Shown here one piece after another: positions 1-12,562 of a DNA stretch of 64,000 nucleotides (position 1 is its first letter; the number at the start of each line of letters is the position of its first letter). The notes below the pieces were generated by a model, which was given only the letters and a program-made list of their open reading frames with translations, was not told the DNA's origin and made no database searches. The stretch lies in NCBI GenBank assembly GCA_963920635.1, contig OY987298.1, forward strand, positions 125,187,735 through 125,251,734. The letters are read 5' to 3'. Both the position numbers and the translations under genes were made by a program. The stretch comes from Pseudeuparius sepicola. Lineage: Eukaryota; Arthropoda; Insecta; Coleoptera; Anthribidae.

Positions 1-570
1 TGGCATTGTTATAAACAATAAAGAATGCGTTATTTTGTGCAGCCAGCTTCTCCTAACTTCAAGCAAGATAAAACTCGACAATAAAAATATGTAGTTGCAT
101 TATAACGAAGAATGGAAGCAAGTTATGTGTGCGGAATGTTTATGGGAAATTAATGTAGTCTCCAATTATTTATGTCACTATTTTGGAGAGTTATCATATC
201 ATATATCTACCAATCTGACACTCGTATATTTTTGTTTAATATTTAAACAAATTTATCCAAAAAAGTTTTGTTTTTGTTGATAAAACATTTATTGCTTGTA
301 ACCATTCATTATACAACGTTGTTTGTGGCCAGCAATTTGAAAATTTTATTGCATGCAGGACCCTGGAGGAAAAAACGACGAAACTCTTGTTTGTTGGATT
401 AAGTGGTTAATTTGTTTAATTCGTCGGGATTTTTTTAGTTTGGACTAATATTGTGTTCTGCGCAATTAGTTTTAATAGCTTGGGGTAAAATAGTTGCTTC
501 CAAAGCCGAAAATTACTTAAAATACATTTTTGAGATTATTTTGGGTGACAATACATTGCGGTAGCGATTA
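1..570. other. No gene recognised
   Basis: AT-rich sequence. Short open frames here lack splice context or recognisable motifs. I see no repeat that recurs elsewhere in the window until about position 571. Confidence 0.5.
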
Positions 571-2515
571 AAGACAACTTTTTCAAGTTGTCTGGAAAAT
601 TCATACCTAAATGCTTAGCAGTAAATAAACGAAACTTTGAACGTTTAAGTCGAAAAAGAACTTCACTTTGTTTTCTGAGCTTTCGAAGAATAAATCTTTA
701 TCCTTTCTCAAAGATAATGTCATGCCTTTCTTAAATCAGCATCAGCAAGGCTCTTTGGAAAGCAATAAAGCGTTTAAATATTAGATCTACATAATCGGTT
801 TCTATTCCAGAAAACCTTAAAGATGCAGATAGTTTAAATAATTTTGTTCCAGTGTAAAGCCCACCCAATAACTATGTACACCCACCCACAGCCTGCAGCA
901 GAGTTTTTCAACGCTAAAAAATTTAACGATGATACTTCGTCTGAATTTAATTTAGCAGATAAACAGGACGTTATCGTCTTGTCTTTAAAGTCTATCTAAT
1001 GCTAATGACACTGCCCTTAACTCATATAATAAGTTGTTGCCTGGAGGTGGGTTGCTTCTCTGATGACTGGAAACTGTCCTTAATTAAGGTACCTACTGAA
1101 ATTTCAATATATATAGATATCTTATGTCCAGCGATATTATTCCAGACTGGCAATCTGGTTTTAGAGAAGGGCATAGTACGGCAACTGTGCTTACCAATAT
1201 GTCTGCTTCGATACTGAAAGCTGTTGATGATGGTAAAGCCTTGGCTCTGGATCTGTTGGATTTTTCAAAGACTTTTGTTAATACCGTTGATCACCAATTT
1301 TTAATTAGCAAATTATCTTTTTATTCAGATGTTCTCCAAACTGTGACCGATTACATCCAGGGAGTTCAGTGCTGCGCCCTATTTTGTTCCTGATCTTCAC
1401 TGCTGACATTTTTAGGAGCATCTCGCATAGTAATAAATATAATGATGTATGCTGATGGCATTTTCTTACCTTTTATCTCGATAGGGTTCTTGTGGCCACA
1501 ACTGTTAAACAGCGATCTAAACGCAATCTCTAAGTATTCGTCAGAAAACAATCTTAAACTTAATGTAGATATAAGTGTCAACTTATGCTATTCTGTCAGC
1601 AACGTTAATAATATTCCTCCAGCCATTATTCACTCGGAAAAGAATCTTTGTGTCATTTTTGACTCGGATATGTTTTAAAAATCACGTCACCCACATTCTG
1701 AAAAAATCTTATTTTATTTTAAAAGCCCTGTCTACAATTAAACAGATCTTAAACTTTGAAATACGTAAATACGTAAAAAGCTATGCCAGTCACTAATTTT
1801 ACCAGTTATAAATTATTGCCTTGTTACGTTTTTTAATTGTCAAGATTACCCGTGATCGGTTGCAGAATGGCTGTTGCAGATTCGTATTCAACCTTAGAAA
1901 GCATGATCAATATGATCAAGTTTCTGCAAAGTTAAGAGAGCTTAAATGGTGCAGAATAGAGGGAATGTGTAATTATCACACTGCGATGTTTACTAAAAAA
2001 ATTATCTCGTCCAGATCCCCTGCTTATTTGTTTAATAAGTTCACTTTTCGAGGCGATATAGATAGACACATTAGATTTCCTGATATACTGTAATTCCCAA
2101 TGTACAATTCCTCAATCTTCCGATGTTGCTTTCTCTACAAAGCCATAAAAGGTTACAATAATATTTAAATGGATTTTAAAGAGTTGTCGGTGAATGGTGA
2201 AGAAATTTATTTTTATAGTGAAATCAACGTCTATTTGTGTAAATACGTTTTATATTTGAGACTGACTACTTTCAGTTAAGATTATTCGTTGATTTTATTG
2301 ATTTTTGCATTGATATATTATTTGGAAGATTACAATAATTGTATATGGGCGTTGTATATGGGCGTTGTATATGGGGTTGCAATTTATGAGTTGATATGTG
2401 TATTTGTATTATTTTGTAGTTGAACAGATTAAGCAGCGTAGCGTTGTGCTAGACTTCGCCTGAAGAAGGAACATTGTTCACATTTTACTTCCTTAATAAA
2501 GTCATATTATTATTA
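571..2515 (+). mobile_element. Degenerate CR1/Jockey-like LINE with broken reverse transcriptase
   Basis: Pieces of a non-LTR retrotransposon reverse transcriptase lie in order on the + strand in shifting frames. Around 999-1090 there is LTHIIS..CLEVG.F..DWK. Around 1124-1300 there is IIPDWQSGFREGHSTATVL followed by LALDLLDFSKTFVNTVDH, matching the family pattern QSGFR.GHST...LLDFSKAFDTVDH. Around 1442 MMYADG is a decayed YADD-like site. The C-terminal end (QNGCCRFVFNLRKHDQ, then SPAYLFNKF) is at 1860-2093. The 3' end at about 2450-2515 finishes in an AATAAAG.. / TATTATTATT tail. The block at 571-720 is similar to 44871-45010, so a second copy of the family is present. Several frameshifts and stops make it dead. 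The exact clade is an inference. Confidence 0.72.
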
Positions 2516-2739
2516 TTTCACTTTGACAATACGACTGCATCGTTTTAATTTTGTTGTACCTATTATTATCTGTTTAATGGATTTTTGTTGAGTTTATATT
2601 TTTCTGTTGCTATCTTATATTATCTAATGTTTAAAACTTAAACAAATAAAGTAACAACTTTGTTTATTTTATTAATTTTTTTGTTACGATATCGCCTACT
2701 ACGTTTTTGATATTTAAAACCTAACAAAAAAAGGAATAA

Positions 2740-2926
2740 TCCGATTAACAATTCTTCAATATTTGTCAACGATTTGTCAAATAGCTTGACTACTTGCTTT
2801 TTGAAGGCTTGACAAATAATTACTTGACTTAACTCGATATCTGGTAATACAGTCTTGACTTGAGCTTGACTTGATTTCAAGTCAAGTCCCTTGAGAATCA
2901 AGTCAAGCCGTGAAACCCTAGTTTTA
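2740..2926. repeat. CAAGTCAAG-rich dispersed repeat, copy 1
   Basis: This segment is built from the short word CTTGACTT and its complement (AAGTCAAG), repeated in both orientations, and ends in GTGAAACCCTAGTTTT. The same composition and the same ending occur at 57800-57960 and 58313-58496, so this is a dispersed family, not a lone microsatellite. It is probably non-autonomous. Confidence 0.6.
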
Positions 2927-3202
2927 ATGTCCGTTCCTGATATATTTTATAATAAATTATAATGAAATGGTGTTTCATTTCATATATTTTTAATTCCTCC
3001 CATGATACAGTTTCGTCAGCGTCAAAATAAATTGAATTTCTCTTTTTACTGTCACCATGAACTGGGGTCGCAATCACAGGCCGCATTGCGCAAAGCAAAG
3101 TATCGGTAAAATTGCCATAAAATTTTTTTACTCGATCATTAAATGATTAAATTTGGAATGGAATTTATTTCTGCTTTGCATGAATTCAGCTCCATTCGCA
3201 GG

Positions 3203-5201
3203 ATGCGTTCGTTGTTTCTCGCGACGGCGTGCAGTTTTTGTGTTATGATGGCAATGATAGATGGTAAAAACTTTTCGTTGTCCTCATCAACTGTCACTCA
3301 ATGATGATATTCGTGCATCCGTAAGTATGCATTCTTTATATTGTTATACTTTTAGGGCTACAAGCAGCTCGAGTAGCCAGAAATTTAAATGATAATCCAA
3401 AATTTCGATTTGCATCCTTGGAAGGCTGCAGTTGTGCAAATCGTGAATGCAATTGCTGTGCCGGAATTAACTTGTATAATACTCCACATCACGATGGTAA
3501 GGAACCCCTTGTTAAGGCAGTCAACGAATGAACCTTTCCTATATCATCACAAGAAAGCAAGGAATGAAAGCGGGAATATCTAAACACAAGAAGAGTCTAT
3601 TTTCAGACCCAATATTTAATATATTTAATGTAATAAATTGAAGCCGAGGTTCTCCTTTAATTTTAAAATAATCTGTGTTTTATGAAAATCAAAATTTCAT
3701 TGAACTTTAATATACCTATGTATACTTCCTCTAAGAAAGTATTGGCTTCTTTTTAAGATATTATGTCACGACAACCATCTATTTATTTTGCAGGCTATAT
3801 AGTCTATCCACTTATGTAAAGTAGTAAGTTGTTTGTCTTGTATTTTGGTGGTTCTTAAAGATTCATCTGAAAATTCTTTCTGCTATGTGATGAATTGTCC
3901 AGTGTTATAAATTCATAGATTACAATAACTTTAGTAAGCTTTCTATAGAACAATAATTATAAATTCATTAAAAAACATTGTTACCCTAAAAGGGTAAGGG
4001 CGCTTGAAAGCTAATAAAAACAAAGCATTTAACTGAATTAACTAAATCTGCTTAAAGGTTAAAAAAGTATTATGTTATGTGATTCCTTCCTTGAATGGTA
4101 TTTTATTACCCATGTCGTTTTAGTTTGTATAAAAGTGAAACTAGTATCAAATGAGCTCTCTCTATACGTGGCATTGACTTTCGATGGAACAAGTCGGTGT
4201 TTAGGTCGGATAGGTGAGACACTTACACCAAATTCAATTTCAAGGCGCAGTCCATATAGGTACTCTTAGTGCACGGCCACACATAACGCGGACAGTGGAC
4301 CGGAGAGCAGGGCGGAAAGCGGAGAGTAGTGCGGGTAGCGTCCACACAGTCAGCGGATTGTGACAGCTTTGAAAGGTGTATTGCGCAGAGAGGTTGGAAG
4401 CAAAATGAAAACATTGAAAAGTCGAACTTCATAGAAATAGCTATAAAAACCTAACCTAAAAACCTAAGCAGGGAAACACTTGGTGAATTCCATCATCTGT
4501 ACAAAAATAATTTTGGAAATATTGCCCCAAAGTTTGTCCAAAACACCTCGGTTGTGGTGATGTGCATGAGTTATGTCCCATAGGGGTTTGCGACTAAAAA
4601 CTTCACTAATTAGCATTTCGCGATCCATATTGTTTATTATTAAGTAGGTATAAGAATACAGCGCTTTATTTTCGAGGTGAAATACGCGCCAACACGCCGG
4701 AAAATGTCAAACTGACTTGAACGCTCTGCTACCAGCGAGCAAACACGCCTACTATCCGCTCCCCTCTCCGCGGCATGTGTGGACACGATAGTAGGCTTCG
4801 TATTGTTCTACCATCTCCGCTTTGCTCTCCGGTCCGCCGTCCGCCTTTTGTGTGGCCGTGCACTTACGTCTACGTAATAAATACGTAGTGGGCTTTGCTT
4901 TAGTGTGACGCGCGTATCAGTGTTTATATCCCCTGTACCTTGAAATTGAATTTGCTATAGATTTGTTTCCAACTTCCATAGACTAGTTATATATTTCTCA
5001 TATTTTGCAGGTCCTAATTCTATCCCAGTTTGCCTACCCCAATTACCCATTTTATGTTTTTATATAAACCATGTGGACTTATCAAAAAAACAAGTGTGCG
5101 GTAAGGTGACAGCAGGCCCCATAACACTTATCAAATTTCCTTGCATTGGAGTTGAAAATGGGCAGTTAGTAATTTTAGTGAATGAGTACAGCAAGAAGTA
5201 A
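3203..5201 (+). CDS. DUF4773-family secreted cysteine-rich protein, four exons (spliced)
   Basis: Coding exons are 3203-3263, 3356-3496, 4124-4213 and 5011-5201, giving 160 aa. Every junction is GT-AG and every intron is phase 1 (92, 627 and 797 nt). Donors read GATG|GTAAAA, GATG|GTAAGG and ATAG|GTGAGA; acceptors read TTTTAG, GTTTTAG and TTTTGCAG. The product starts MRSLFLATACSFCVMMAMID, a hydrophobic signal peptide. A Cys-rich core EGCSCANRECNCCAGINLY follows, then VCIKVKL and LSLYVALTFDG, and a C-terminal exon with spaced cysteines (IPVCLPQLPILC, QVCGKV, KFPCIGVENG). The order CSC..C.CCA.INL / C.K......L..DG / PVC / C / C..G is that of the insect DUF4773 domain; its biochemical role is unknown. 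Exons 2-4 lie in different + strand frames, which is why the gene is invisible as a single open frame. The 5' UTR start is not determined. Confidence 0.88.
4269..4863. mobile_element. MITE with ~90 bp inverted repeats, inside intron 3 of the DUF4773 gene
   Basis: The left arm starts GTGCACGGCCACACA and the right arm ends TGTGTGGCCGTGCAC. Similarity continues inward through GGACCGGAGAGCA / TGCTCTCCGGTCC and the CCGCTTT region. There is no coding capacity. It lies between the exon 3 donor (4214) and the exon 4 acceptor (5010), so it is spliced out and probably tolerated. The superfamily is not assigned. Confidence 0.8.
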
Positions 5202-5318
5202 AAATAGCCAGAGCCATCACCACTTTATATCTTCTATCTCGGAACATGAATAATATGTAGGTTAAATACTTGGATTAACCATTTTTTGAGTATTATACAC
5301 TTGATATTCAATTTATCT

Positions 5319-5324
5319 AATAAA
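5319..5324 (+). terminator. Poly(A) signal AATAAA for the DUF4773 gene
   Basis: A canonical AATAAA lies about 118 nt after the stop codon at 5199-5201, in AT-rich sequence, and is the first such hexamer downstream. This is consistent with the 3' end of the transcript. Confidence 0.55.
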
Positions 5325-5646
5325 ATGTTGTACTTAAACGTGCTTTATAACTTTATTCATTTTACCTAATATAGTAATTTATTTGACATATCTAGAACGA
5401 AATTGTAAATTACCAAGACCGTAATTTAAGCGATTATGTATTCGTGTCAATTGTCGGCACTATCCAGTATTGTGCAATTATATCAAAAACTAAAAAAAAA
5501 CGCAGAAATTCTAGAGCACACATAGTAAGTATTTTAAATCTGATAATCTGATTTAATGATCTAAATACCCAACTGTTCATTGCAACATGCGAGAATGGTT
5601 AATAAGAAAAAAAAGTTTCCTCTAAAATATATAATTATTGTTTAAA

Positions 5647-5953
5647 TTGCCGACAGCGAAAGTGACGTTAGATTTCGTATTTTTTTAAGTTGTATAGCAT
5701 AAAATCTAATAACATTTTACTTGGAAAAAATTTAGTACAAGCATCTCTGTTTTCATTTTGATCATAAGATCTTAAAAGCATATGCACTGGAATTATTATT
5801 TTTCCCAAGGTTTTGCTTATGCTTATAAGTTCTTATGATACAAAATAATCCAGAGATGTTTGTACTAAATATTTGCCAGGTAAAATGTTATTAGATTTTA
5901 TGCTATACAACTTAAAAAAATACGAAATCTAACGTCACTTTCGCTGTCGGCAA
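5647..5953. mobile_element. Foldback MITE, ~307 bp with ~130 bp inverted arms
   Basis: The element begins TTGCCGACAGCGAAAGTGAC and ends GTCACTTTCGCTGTCGGCAA. The arms stay complementary inward through AGATTTCGTATTTTTTTAAG, GTTGTATAGCATAAAATC and CATCTCTG, leaving a short asymmetric centre. It is non-coding. Confidence 0.85.
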
Positions 5954-7560
5954 CCCTCTCTTAATAGTGTCTAAGTATGAGTACATACAATAACCGTACC
6001 AGTTCTTTTCCAACTATGTCAAAACGTCATATTTTACTAGATACCAGGGCCGCACTGAGGCACGACCTTTATTTAATTTTAGTTTTATAATTGTTTACAT
6101 CAAAATATTTCGGGAAAAAATATTGGCTGAATTAAAATGACTCAAAATATCGATAAAATTATTTGTGGCAGTGTCTAAATAGCTGAAAACAACAAGATAA
6201 AACCCCATAACTATACTTATGCGATCGAGTACGTCCCTGTTGCCGAGTCGGGTGAAGTTTTATAGCCTACCGACCAATCGCGGAACGTCATTGAACACGT
6301 GGTTTTATTTACGCCAGGCGTACGGATTGCTCGATTTTAGTATAATATAAGAAATATGCTATTTTACAGACTAAAGAAATATAATAGCACAGCATTTAAT
6401 TTTTTATGGCATTTCTATTGAAATCATAAATCAAACATATTTGCAATACAGACCATCCTGTTTATTTTGGCGAGTCTTGCATTACGAAAATATCCGGTAT
6501 ACAATAACACACACACAAGATATTACAAGGTAAACAGATAGTTTGTTAAGACTATACAACGTTTGCAGATACTTAAAAACGAACCAATAAAATAAGGAAT
6601 AGAAAATATTCAGCATATTCAATCCGCTCCCATAAATTCCTTACGTAAACTAAAACACATAAGCAATTATTTTATTGCATAAACTCACCTTTTTTATATA
6701 TTGAATTCCAGGACACGACTATTTTTATAGGAGTCCTATTCAGCGATTCTCAATTTTATCTCAAGTTATTTCTACATATCGAAGATTTGTGGTATATTTT
6801 TATAATCCTCACATTCGAGGGACATTGATCTCAGCGAGATGTTTTCGTCGAGCCTGCCAAAAATTTAAAGTATAAATTTCGTTACAAATGGCTCCTCGAG
6901 GTTTTATTATTTACACCCGCAATGTTGACTATTTTACAGATTTCGTGGTTTTTTATTATAGCTTTTAAAGAAAAACATGGATGTGTTCACAAACAATTAG
7001 ACAAGGCACATTCACAAATAATAATAACATGGGTTGCTTCAAAATTAGACTTAGAACCAGTATAGAGGTTGTGTCCTGAAAGATTAGTGATTATTTAAAT
7101 AAGGTACATTTTTCATTCAGCAATTAAAACACTTCATTTGGTTAATAAGTAAATACTTTAATTTAACGAATAGTACTATAAGATTGCACTCATTAATTTG
7201 TTCATGAGCTCAATAAAGATAATCTATTTCATTGACTCAATGAAGTTTATTTATTATATTTATATTTATTATATTTGATACAGAGGACAATCAGAGACAT
7301 TGCAGCACTGCCGAAACAGTTTTCTTATTTACATTATTATTATAATTTGGCCGAAACATTTTTGTTTTATTTAAAGGGTTTAACAATAACTGTTATTTAA
7401 ATACAGAACCAAAAAGTAATTATATTTTTTCCAGACAAACGCTAAAAAAATATCAAGAGTAAAAAAAATCTAAATTTACTGGGCTATAAAATACGAATTT
7501 TTCTAATTAAGTAAACTAACTTACAAAAAAGTTCTATAAAAAAGGTAATATGCGTGTTGC
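5954..7560. other. No gene recognised
   Basis: AT-rich intergenic sequence. I found no conserved coding motif, tRNA or inverted repeat. A small AT-rich direct repeat occurs at 7245-7275. Confidence 0.5.
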
Positions 7561-7569
7561 GGGTTTATA

Positions 7570-7760
7570 CCCTTAGGGGTAAACCGTAAAGTGTCTTCAA
7601 ACATGCTGGTAACTTGCCCCAAAATTCAAGTTTCTACATTCAACCGTTTCTGAGAAAAAACATCGGAACAGATTTTTTTGTCCCTCTTAAGGCCGAAATA
7701 ACTTTGCAGGGTAGGCTTTAAGAGAAAGACCCCCCCCCCCCTTAAAGCCACCTATAAAAA
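7570..7760. repeat. Dispersed repeat, partner of 10240-10395 in opposite orientation
   Basis: GTAAAGTGTCTTCAAACATG .. CATTCAACCGTTTCTGAG reads here on the + strand. The reverse complement of the same block, diverged, is at 10320-10395. A run of 12 C at 7730-7741 and the word AACACCATGTATA at about 7787 lie at the right side, resembling a decayed ACACCCTGTATA terminus. Confidence 0.6.
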
Positions 7761-7937
7761 TATTAAAATATTTGCACATCATTACGGAACACCATGTATA
7801 TTAATTTTTTTATTTTATTTATTTCAACCTGTTCTCTCGAAGAGTAGGATAACTGGGTATTATTAACCTCCTGCATTTTTGCCACGTACTTAGGAAACAC
7901 CCTGTATATTATGATTATTATGTTGAACAAACATCAA

Positions 7938-8814
7938 TTGCGTTCAATGCAGACTGAATTTTTGTAATCGCTAGGTAGCGCTATCTGTCAACCTTGTACA
8001 GCGCTGTAATCGCTGCCGTGGTACGTTGAACCACCAATTTATAACTTGGTGTTGTCTGTCATCAGATTTTTTTTGTAGGTTATGTTTATGTATTTATTTT
8101 CGGTATTTTCTATTTTCGTTTTTAAAATAATTTCATTTTCTGTGTCTATATATTTTACCATTTTGGCTAATTTTTATAATGACGACCAAGAAATAATAAA
8201 CAACTGCACAGAGTTGGTGATACAAGAAGCAGTTAGGTATAACCACTGTTGTCGAAAAAATAACCGTTTACCAAAAATCCGAAACTTACTAACCCGGAGA
8301 TTATTTATTATTGCGGACCTGGATGTCTTCTAAAAACAGAATGCCTCTCTTGTCCATACGGCCCAATCTCCATCATATTACGCCATTTCTGTATAGCCTA
8401 GTCGGCCTAATATAAACAAACTTCTAAGATGGAATTGTTCCACGCATAGACTTCACCACTTTTCCACAATAATTGTCTCTTACAATTTCCCAACCTTCCA
8501 TTTTTTATTTAATTATTGCGTGAATAATTATTCCTTTTTGGAAAAATAAACAAAATTAACGATACCCCAAGAAGAATTTCGAGGTTAAGCGTTTCAAAAT
8601 AACAGAGAGAGCAGGAACGATAATAAAGGATAGAAACATGATAAGTCCGCTACCAAGAAAATCTAGCAAAAATGAAATCGTTGCCGAACCGAGGGCAGCG
8701 ATAGCTAGCGCAATATTCTCTAGACTTTGCTAGCGCTGTCATTTCTGCCCGTTCAATGCACATTGACGTAAAGCGCTGGCAGCGATTACAGATTTGGGAG
8801 CGCATTGAACGCAA
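7938..8814. mobile_element. TIR element, ~0.88 kb, ends TTGCGTTCAATGC / GCATTGAACGCAA
   Basis: The inverted termini match at 13 bp, and similarity continues inward (TAATCGCT..AGCGCT against AGCGCT..AGCGATTA). An open frame of 83 codons at 8082-8333 begins with a hydrophobic stretch and is otherwise unrecognised. I would not call a transposase from it. It is probably non-autonomous. Confidence 0.6.
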
Positions 8815-10230
8815 CCGCGTTGTTGGTCTATAAAAAAAACATAAGTACGGCATATCAATAATAATTTCTAATGACATGCAGCTTCTGCCAAAGTTCTCCA
8901 TACAGTGTGTATAAGAAAAAAATGCGGCTATAGCAGAATCGCCAGCCGGATAACTTTTTAGGGTGGATACACATTGTCTCGCCGAGCGTCTAGCGATAGG
9001 GTGCAACTTCACGGCTCAATTACCACGGGGCCCAGATTAGCCATACATTTTCCGATAGAGTTCATCCGGTTTGTCGGCACTTCCGAGGATCGGAAATCGC
9101 GGACTGGCCATCAGTCTGACCAGGAGGAGTTAATCAGATATTCGGGGTAGGGATGGGGGCTGTTCCCACCCCAGTCCTCATGCAAATTACCTTCTGCGGG
9201 CGAGGCGAGAAGTGGACAGGGAAATATTGTACACTGTAAAAAAGTTTCGGGGAAAATGTCGATAAAATTATTTTTGTTGCTTAAACTTGTGGACATACAT
9301 GTGTCAGCTTTCTGTTTGCCATAATACATAATATTGTAATATTGTAATATTGTAATATACATTGTAATATACAATGTTCAGAAACAACAATGTTAGGCAA
9401 TGTTGTACAAGCACTTCGGGAAAACGGGTATTTTCCCGATCGCGGTAGACTAAACGGACCAATCGCATTGTTGTAAGTATTGTAAATTATTATTATATTA
9501 TTATTATATTAGCCTTCGTAGTGTAGTAGACCAGCTTTACAGCACAATGCATCAAAAGTTTTTGCAACTGGGATTTTTGTTTAAAAGTGTGGCAGTTATA
9601 ATAATTTTGATACTTCTTATACTTATTAGTTGACCACAGATGTTATTATTTTGAAATAGAAAATAGCGATTTGTCAACCTAATTCGTCCACATTCTTTGT
9701 GCTTTTATTATTACGTATGTTATTAATTAGTCAATCGAAACTTTCGACTTACGCTTCAGTGGCGGGTAACAAAAACACATTAAAATTTTAAAAATGTTTA
9801 TCTTTCAAACAGAAACTAGAATGTTTTGGAAAAAAAATTGAAAAAAGCTGTTGCTTTTGACGAGTTAGACACGTGGTTAAAATTTTGGCACTTATTTCAG
9901 GGACACCCTGAATATTTGGATAACCTTCTACTTTCTAGACAAAAAAATATGTTGTAGAAACACCTATATTTATAGCCTATTATTTTATTATTATATTTTT
10001 GTGAGGATGGTATAATAATTACTACCACCCAAGCTTAAACCTAGGCAGTTTGGCTTACTTCTGGCAAATAAATTTGAAATGGAGGTCCTAAACCTTTTCT
10101 TGGATAAATATGTTCATATTCAAATTTTGTCTGGAACAAGTGTATAAAAATACCGAGAAAATACGATATTTGGATATTTGATTGCCTCCCCATATGACAT
10201 TGGCATGAGCCGCTATACTGGAAGAAGTGT
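8815..10230. other. No gene recognised
   Basis: Mostly AT-rich sequence. It holds one short tandem repeat (9331-9375) and single words resembling transposon ends, such as GGACACCCTGAATA at about 9900. No supported coding exon was found. Confidence 0.45.
9331..9375. repeat. Short tandem repeat of ATATTGTA units
   Basis: Units of TAATATTG and TAATATAC repeat four to six times in a row. Confidence 0.75.
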
Positions 10231-10239
10231 TCTACAGTG

Positions 10240-10395
10240 TTCCAAGTGTTCTTTTAAAGCATCCCCAGCGAAGTTATTCCTACCTATTATACCAGAGGAA
10301 CAAAAAATAGTTTTTTTTTCTCAGAAACGGTAACGGTTGAATCTAGAAACTCGAATTTTGGGACACATTAGCAGTAATTTGAAGACACTTTACGG
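10240..10395. repeat. Dispersed repeat, inverted partner of 7570-7760
   Basis: TCAGAAACGG..AACGGTTGAA and GAAGACACTTTAC are the diverged reverse complement of the words at 7570-7690. The two copies face each other across about 2.5 kb. Confidence 0.6.
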
Positions 10396-10844
10396 AGGAA
10401 TTACTTTTTGCAACATCTTAAGGACAGAAAGCTGCAATCCCTATTTTATAGAATTCTCTAAGTTAGTTTACTTAAAAAGAAAAAATAAATTAAACGATGA
10501 TTTGACTGATTTGTGCATACGCAGTAATGATCGCCATTTTGAACTCCCTAGGTAACAATAATTTGAATCTTTTTTTTGTCTTATATTTTCGTTTTTTGAG
10601 TATAAATCACAAACGAATCAAGATGTCGGGGATTTTGAAACAGGATATTGTAGAGGGTGTGATAGCGCAACTTTTGTCTAATTTGACCGATATTGTATGT
10701 CTCGTAGTTTCCGAAATAACAATGGTGGGCATCGAAATTTTCACCACAATGTATAATACTTCCCCTCTAATAACTACCGGACAAGACGGATGCTGCAATC
10801 AGAGCTAGCGGTCGCCCGAAATGGGGGCATATGGCATGGTTTAA

Positions 10845-10990
10845 ATTTTGCCAAATTAATTTTTACGCCCGCCTCCCGGAAATTTAATTTTTCGTCTGGG
10901 GCGGCGCGGCGCGTGGCGGGGGACCCCGCAAGTCCTGATCCGGGGCTTGATTCGAGGGAAAGCGGCTCCCGGGCGAATTGCGAATTTTCT
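10845..10990. other. Short CpG-rich island
   Basis: A sharp GC- and CpG-rich block (GGGGCGGCGCGGCGCGTGGC at its core) in AT-rich surroundings. It is followed by homeodomain-like TAATTA and ATAAATTG words at about 10997-11015. No splice-supported exon is visible. It could be a regulatory island or first-exon region. Confidence 0.35.
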
Positions 10991-11544
10991 CCCACTCTAA
11001 TTATCTCATAAATTGCACAGAGCGACAGAGAAAATTGTGGGGTGATGTTGGGCTTGTGTAATATGGTTATTTGTGAAAATAGCAAATATCTAGGCAAAAA
11101 AAACCGTTGAGAATGGGAAAAGATACATCTGAGACGTGTGAGCGTATTGATTGGCTAATTTTTAGCTGAATTCGAATATTAACTTCTGATTCTTATACAA
11201 ATTATCTAGAAAAAGGCACTGTTAAATACATTTACGAAATTGAATTGTGAACCTTTTGCTACAAAACTACAAACCAACCAAAATTAAATGGAATGGCCGC
11301 TTTTATAAAACTCTGCTGTAAGCAGCAATATTGCAGGTGCTCTGACTCGATCGGTATTGGATTCTGTTCTTTGTTTTGAAATGCAAACGAAAATTAGTTT
11401 AGTTGTCGTCTCCTGACCTCTAAAAAACACATAATAACAAACATAATTTATTAGTATCCAATTCTAATGAGGTGGATTGACATCAAAGGTGATGTATGAT
11501 GAAGAAAAAAAAAACGTTTGTAGGTAAGTACCTAATATTTAAGC

Positions 11545-12107
11545 ATAATATGGTGTTTCAGTTTTAAAGTGACAAACTTTGAGAAACAATAAAATTTTAA
11601 AAAATAATGCCACTTCCTCGTATAAACGTAATATCTGGGATTTTCTAAGGAAGTTACAGGGTGTTAAATTTCGTTTCATGATAATTTCAGTTTTTGAAAC
11701 ATACAATTATTTGAAAAGAAAACCTGTTTTTGGGAAAAAGAGGACCCAAATCTAAGAGTTGGAAGAATGGTAAGTATTAGTGGAATAGAAAGTAGAAAGC
11801 AAAATTATTTTTACTTTAGCAGTTCACTATACAGTTAGGTTTTAGAACATTAGATTTTTGTCCTCCCTTTTCCTAATTACCCCCATCTCCGCCACTGGTT
11901 TTTCGATCAGGTAGATTCTTCCCCATCAAATTTAGTTTGAATAGCTTTATTAGTTTGAGAGATATTAAAAATATTTAACACCCTGTAGCTTCCTTAAGGT
12001 GCCCCAAAGACATTGAGTTTATATGGGAAAGTGACCTTTTTTAAAGTTCTATTGTTTCCCAAAGTTTATCATTTTAAAACTGAAACACCCTATGTACCCA
12101 ATAATAT
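11545..12107. mobile_element. TIR/foldback element, ~0.56 kb
   Basis: The left arm ATAATATGGTGTTTCAG pairs with CTGAAACACCCTATGTACCC..ATAATAT on the right. An inner pair, AAGGAAGTTACAGGGTGTTAA against TTTAACACCCTGTAGCTTCC, lies at 11649-11670 and 11966-11987. The arms are about 140 bp with a ~290 bp centre and no coding signal. The inner repeat carries the ACAGGGTGT word shared by many elements here. Confidence 0.75.
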
Positions 12108-12219
12108 GGGTGACATTAAATATTTTGATAAAAATATATTTTTTGAAATTCTTCGTCAATCTCTACATATTACAATACTGCTATAAGCATTCCGACCACG
12201 GCCTCCAGATCTTGGTGGT

Positions 12220-12248
12220 ATTATATTATTATTATTATTATTATTATG
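12220..12248. repeat. (ATT)n microsatellite
   Basis: An uninterrupted ATT/TTA trinucleotide run of about 9 units. Confidence 0.85.
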
Positions 12249-12562
12249 ATTACCCATCGCTTTTCACTTAGGTTATATTATATACATATCCACTTTAATA
12301 GGCTTCATCTATATTTCGGCATTAAATGATCAATGGAGCACAATTAAGTATGTAAATAACTTGTTTTAAAACGTTATTGTTGTTGGTGATTTTCGTGTAT
12401 TAGTTATTTGTGTAAAAAAAACTTTGTGCAGTATTGACACAAATTCATTCACAGTAAGTAGGACACTTATTACCACTATCAATTCACTCATGATATCTGA
12501 AATAGTTCACTACTTCGTGTTAAACCCTGTATATGAAATTATGTGAAAATCATGACTTACAC

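Noticed and set aside
2898..3098. 66-codon minus frame (MRPVIATPVHGDSKKRNS..)
   Set aside because: Reads reasonably but lacks a donor and acceptor; it lies between the CAAGTCAAG repeat and the DUF4773 start and could not be tied to a gene.
8650..9012. 120-codon minus frame (MKLHPIARRSARQ..)
   Set aside because: It overlaps the right end of a TIR element, has no splice or start context and no recognisable motif. Chance frame.
10774..11097. 107-codon minus and 73-codon plus frames across a CpG island
   Set aside because: Open in both directions because of GC-rich composition; no conserved motif.
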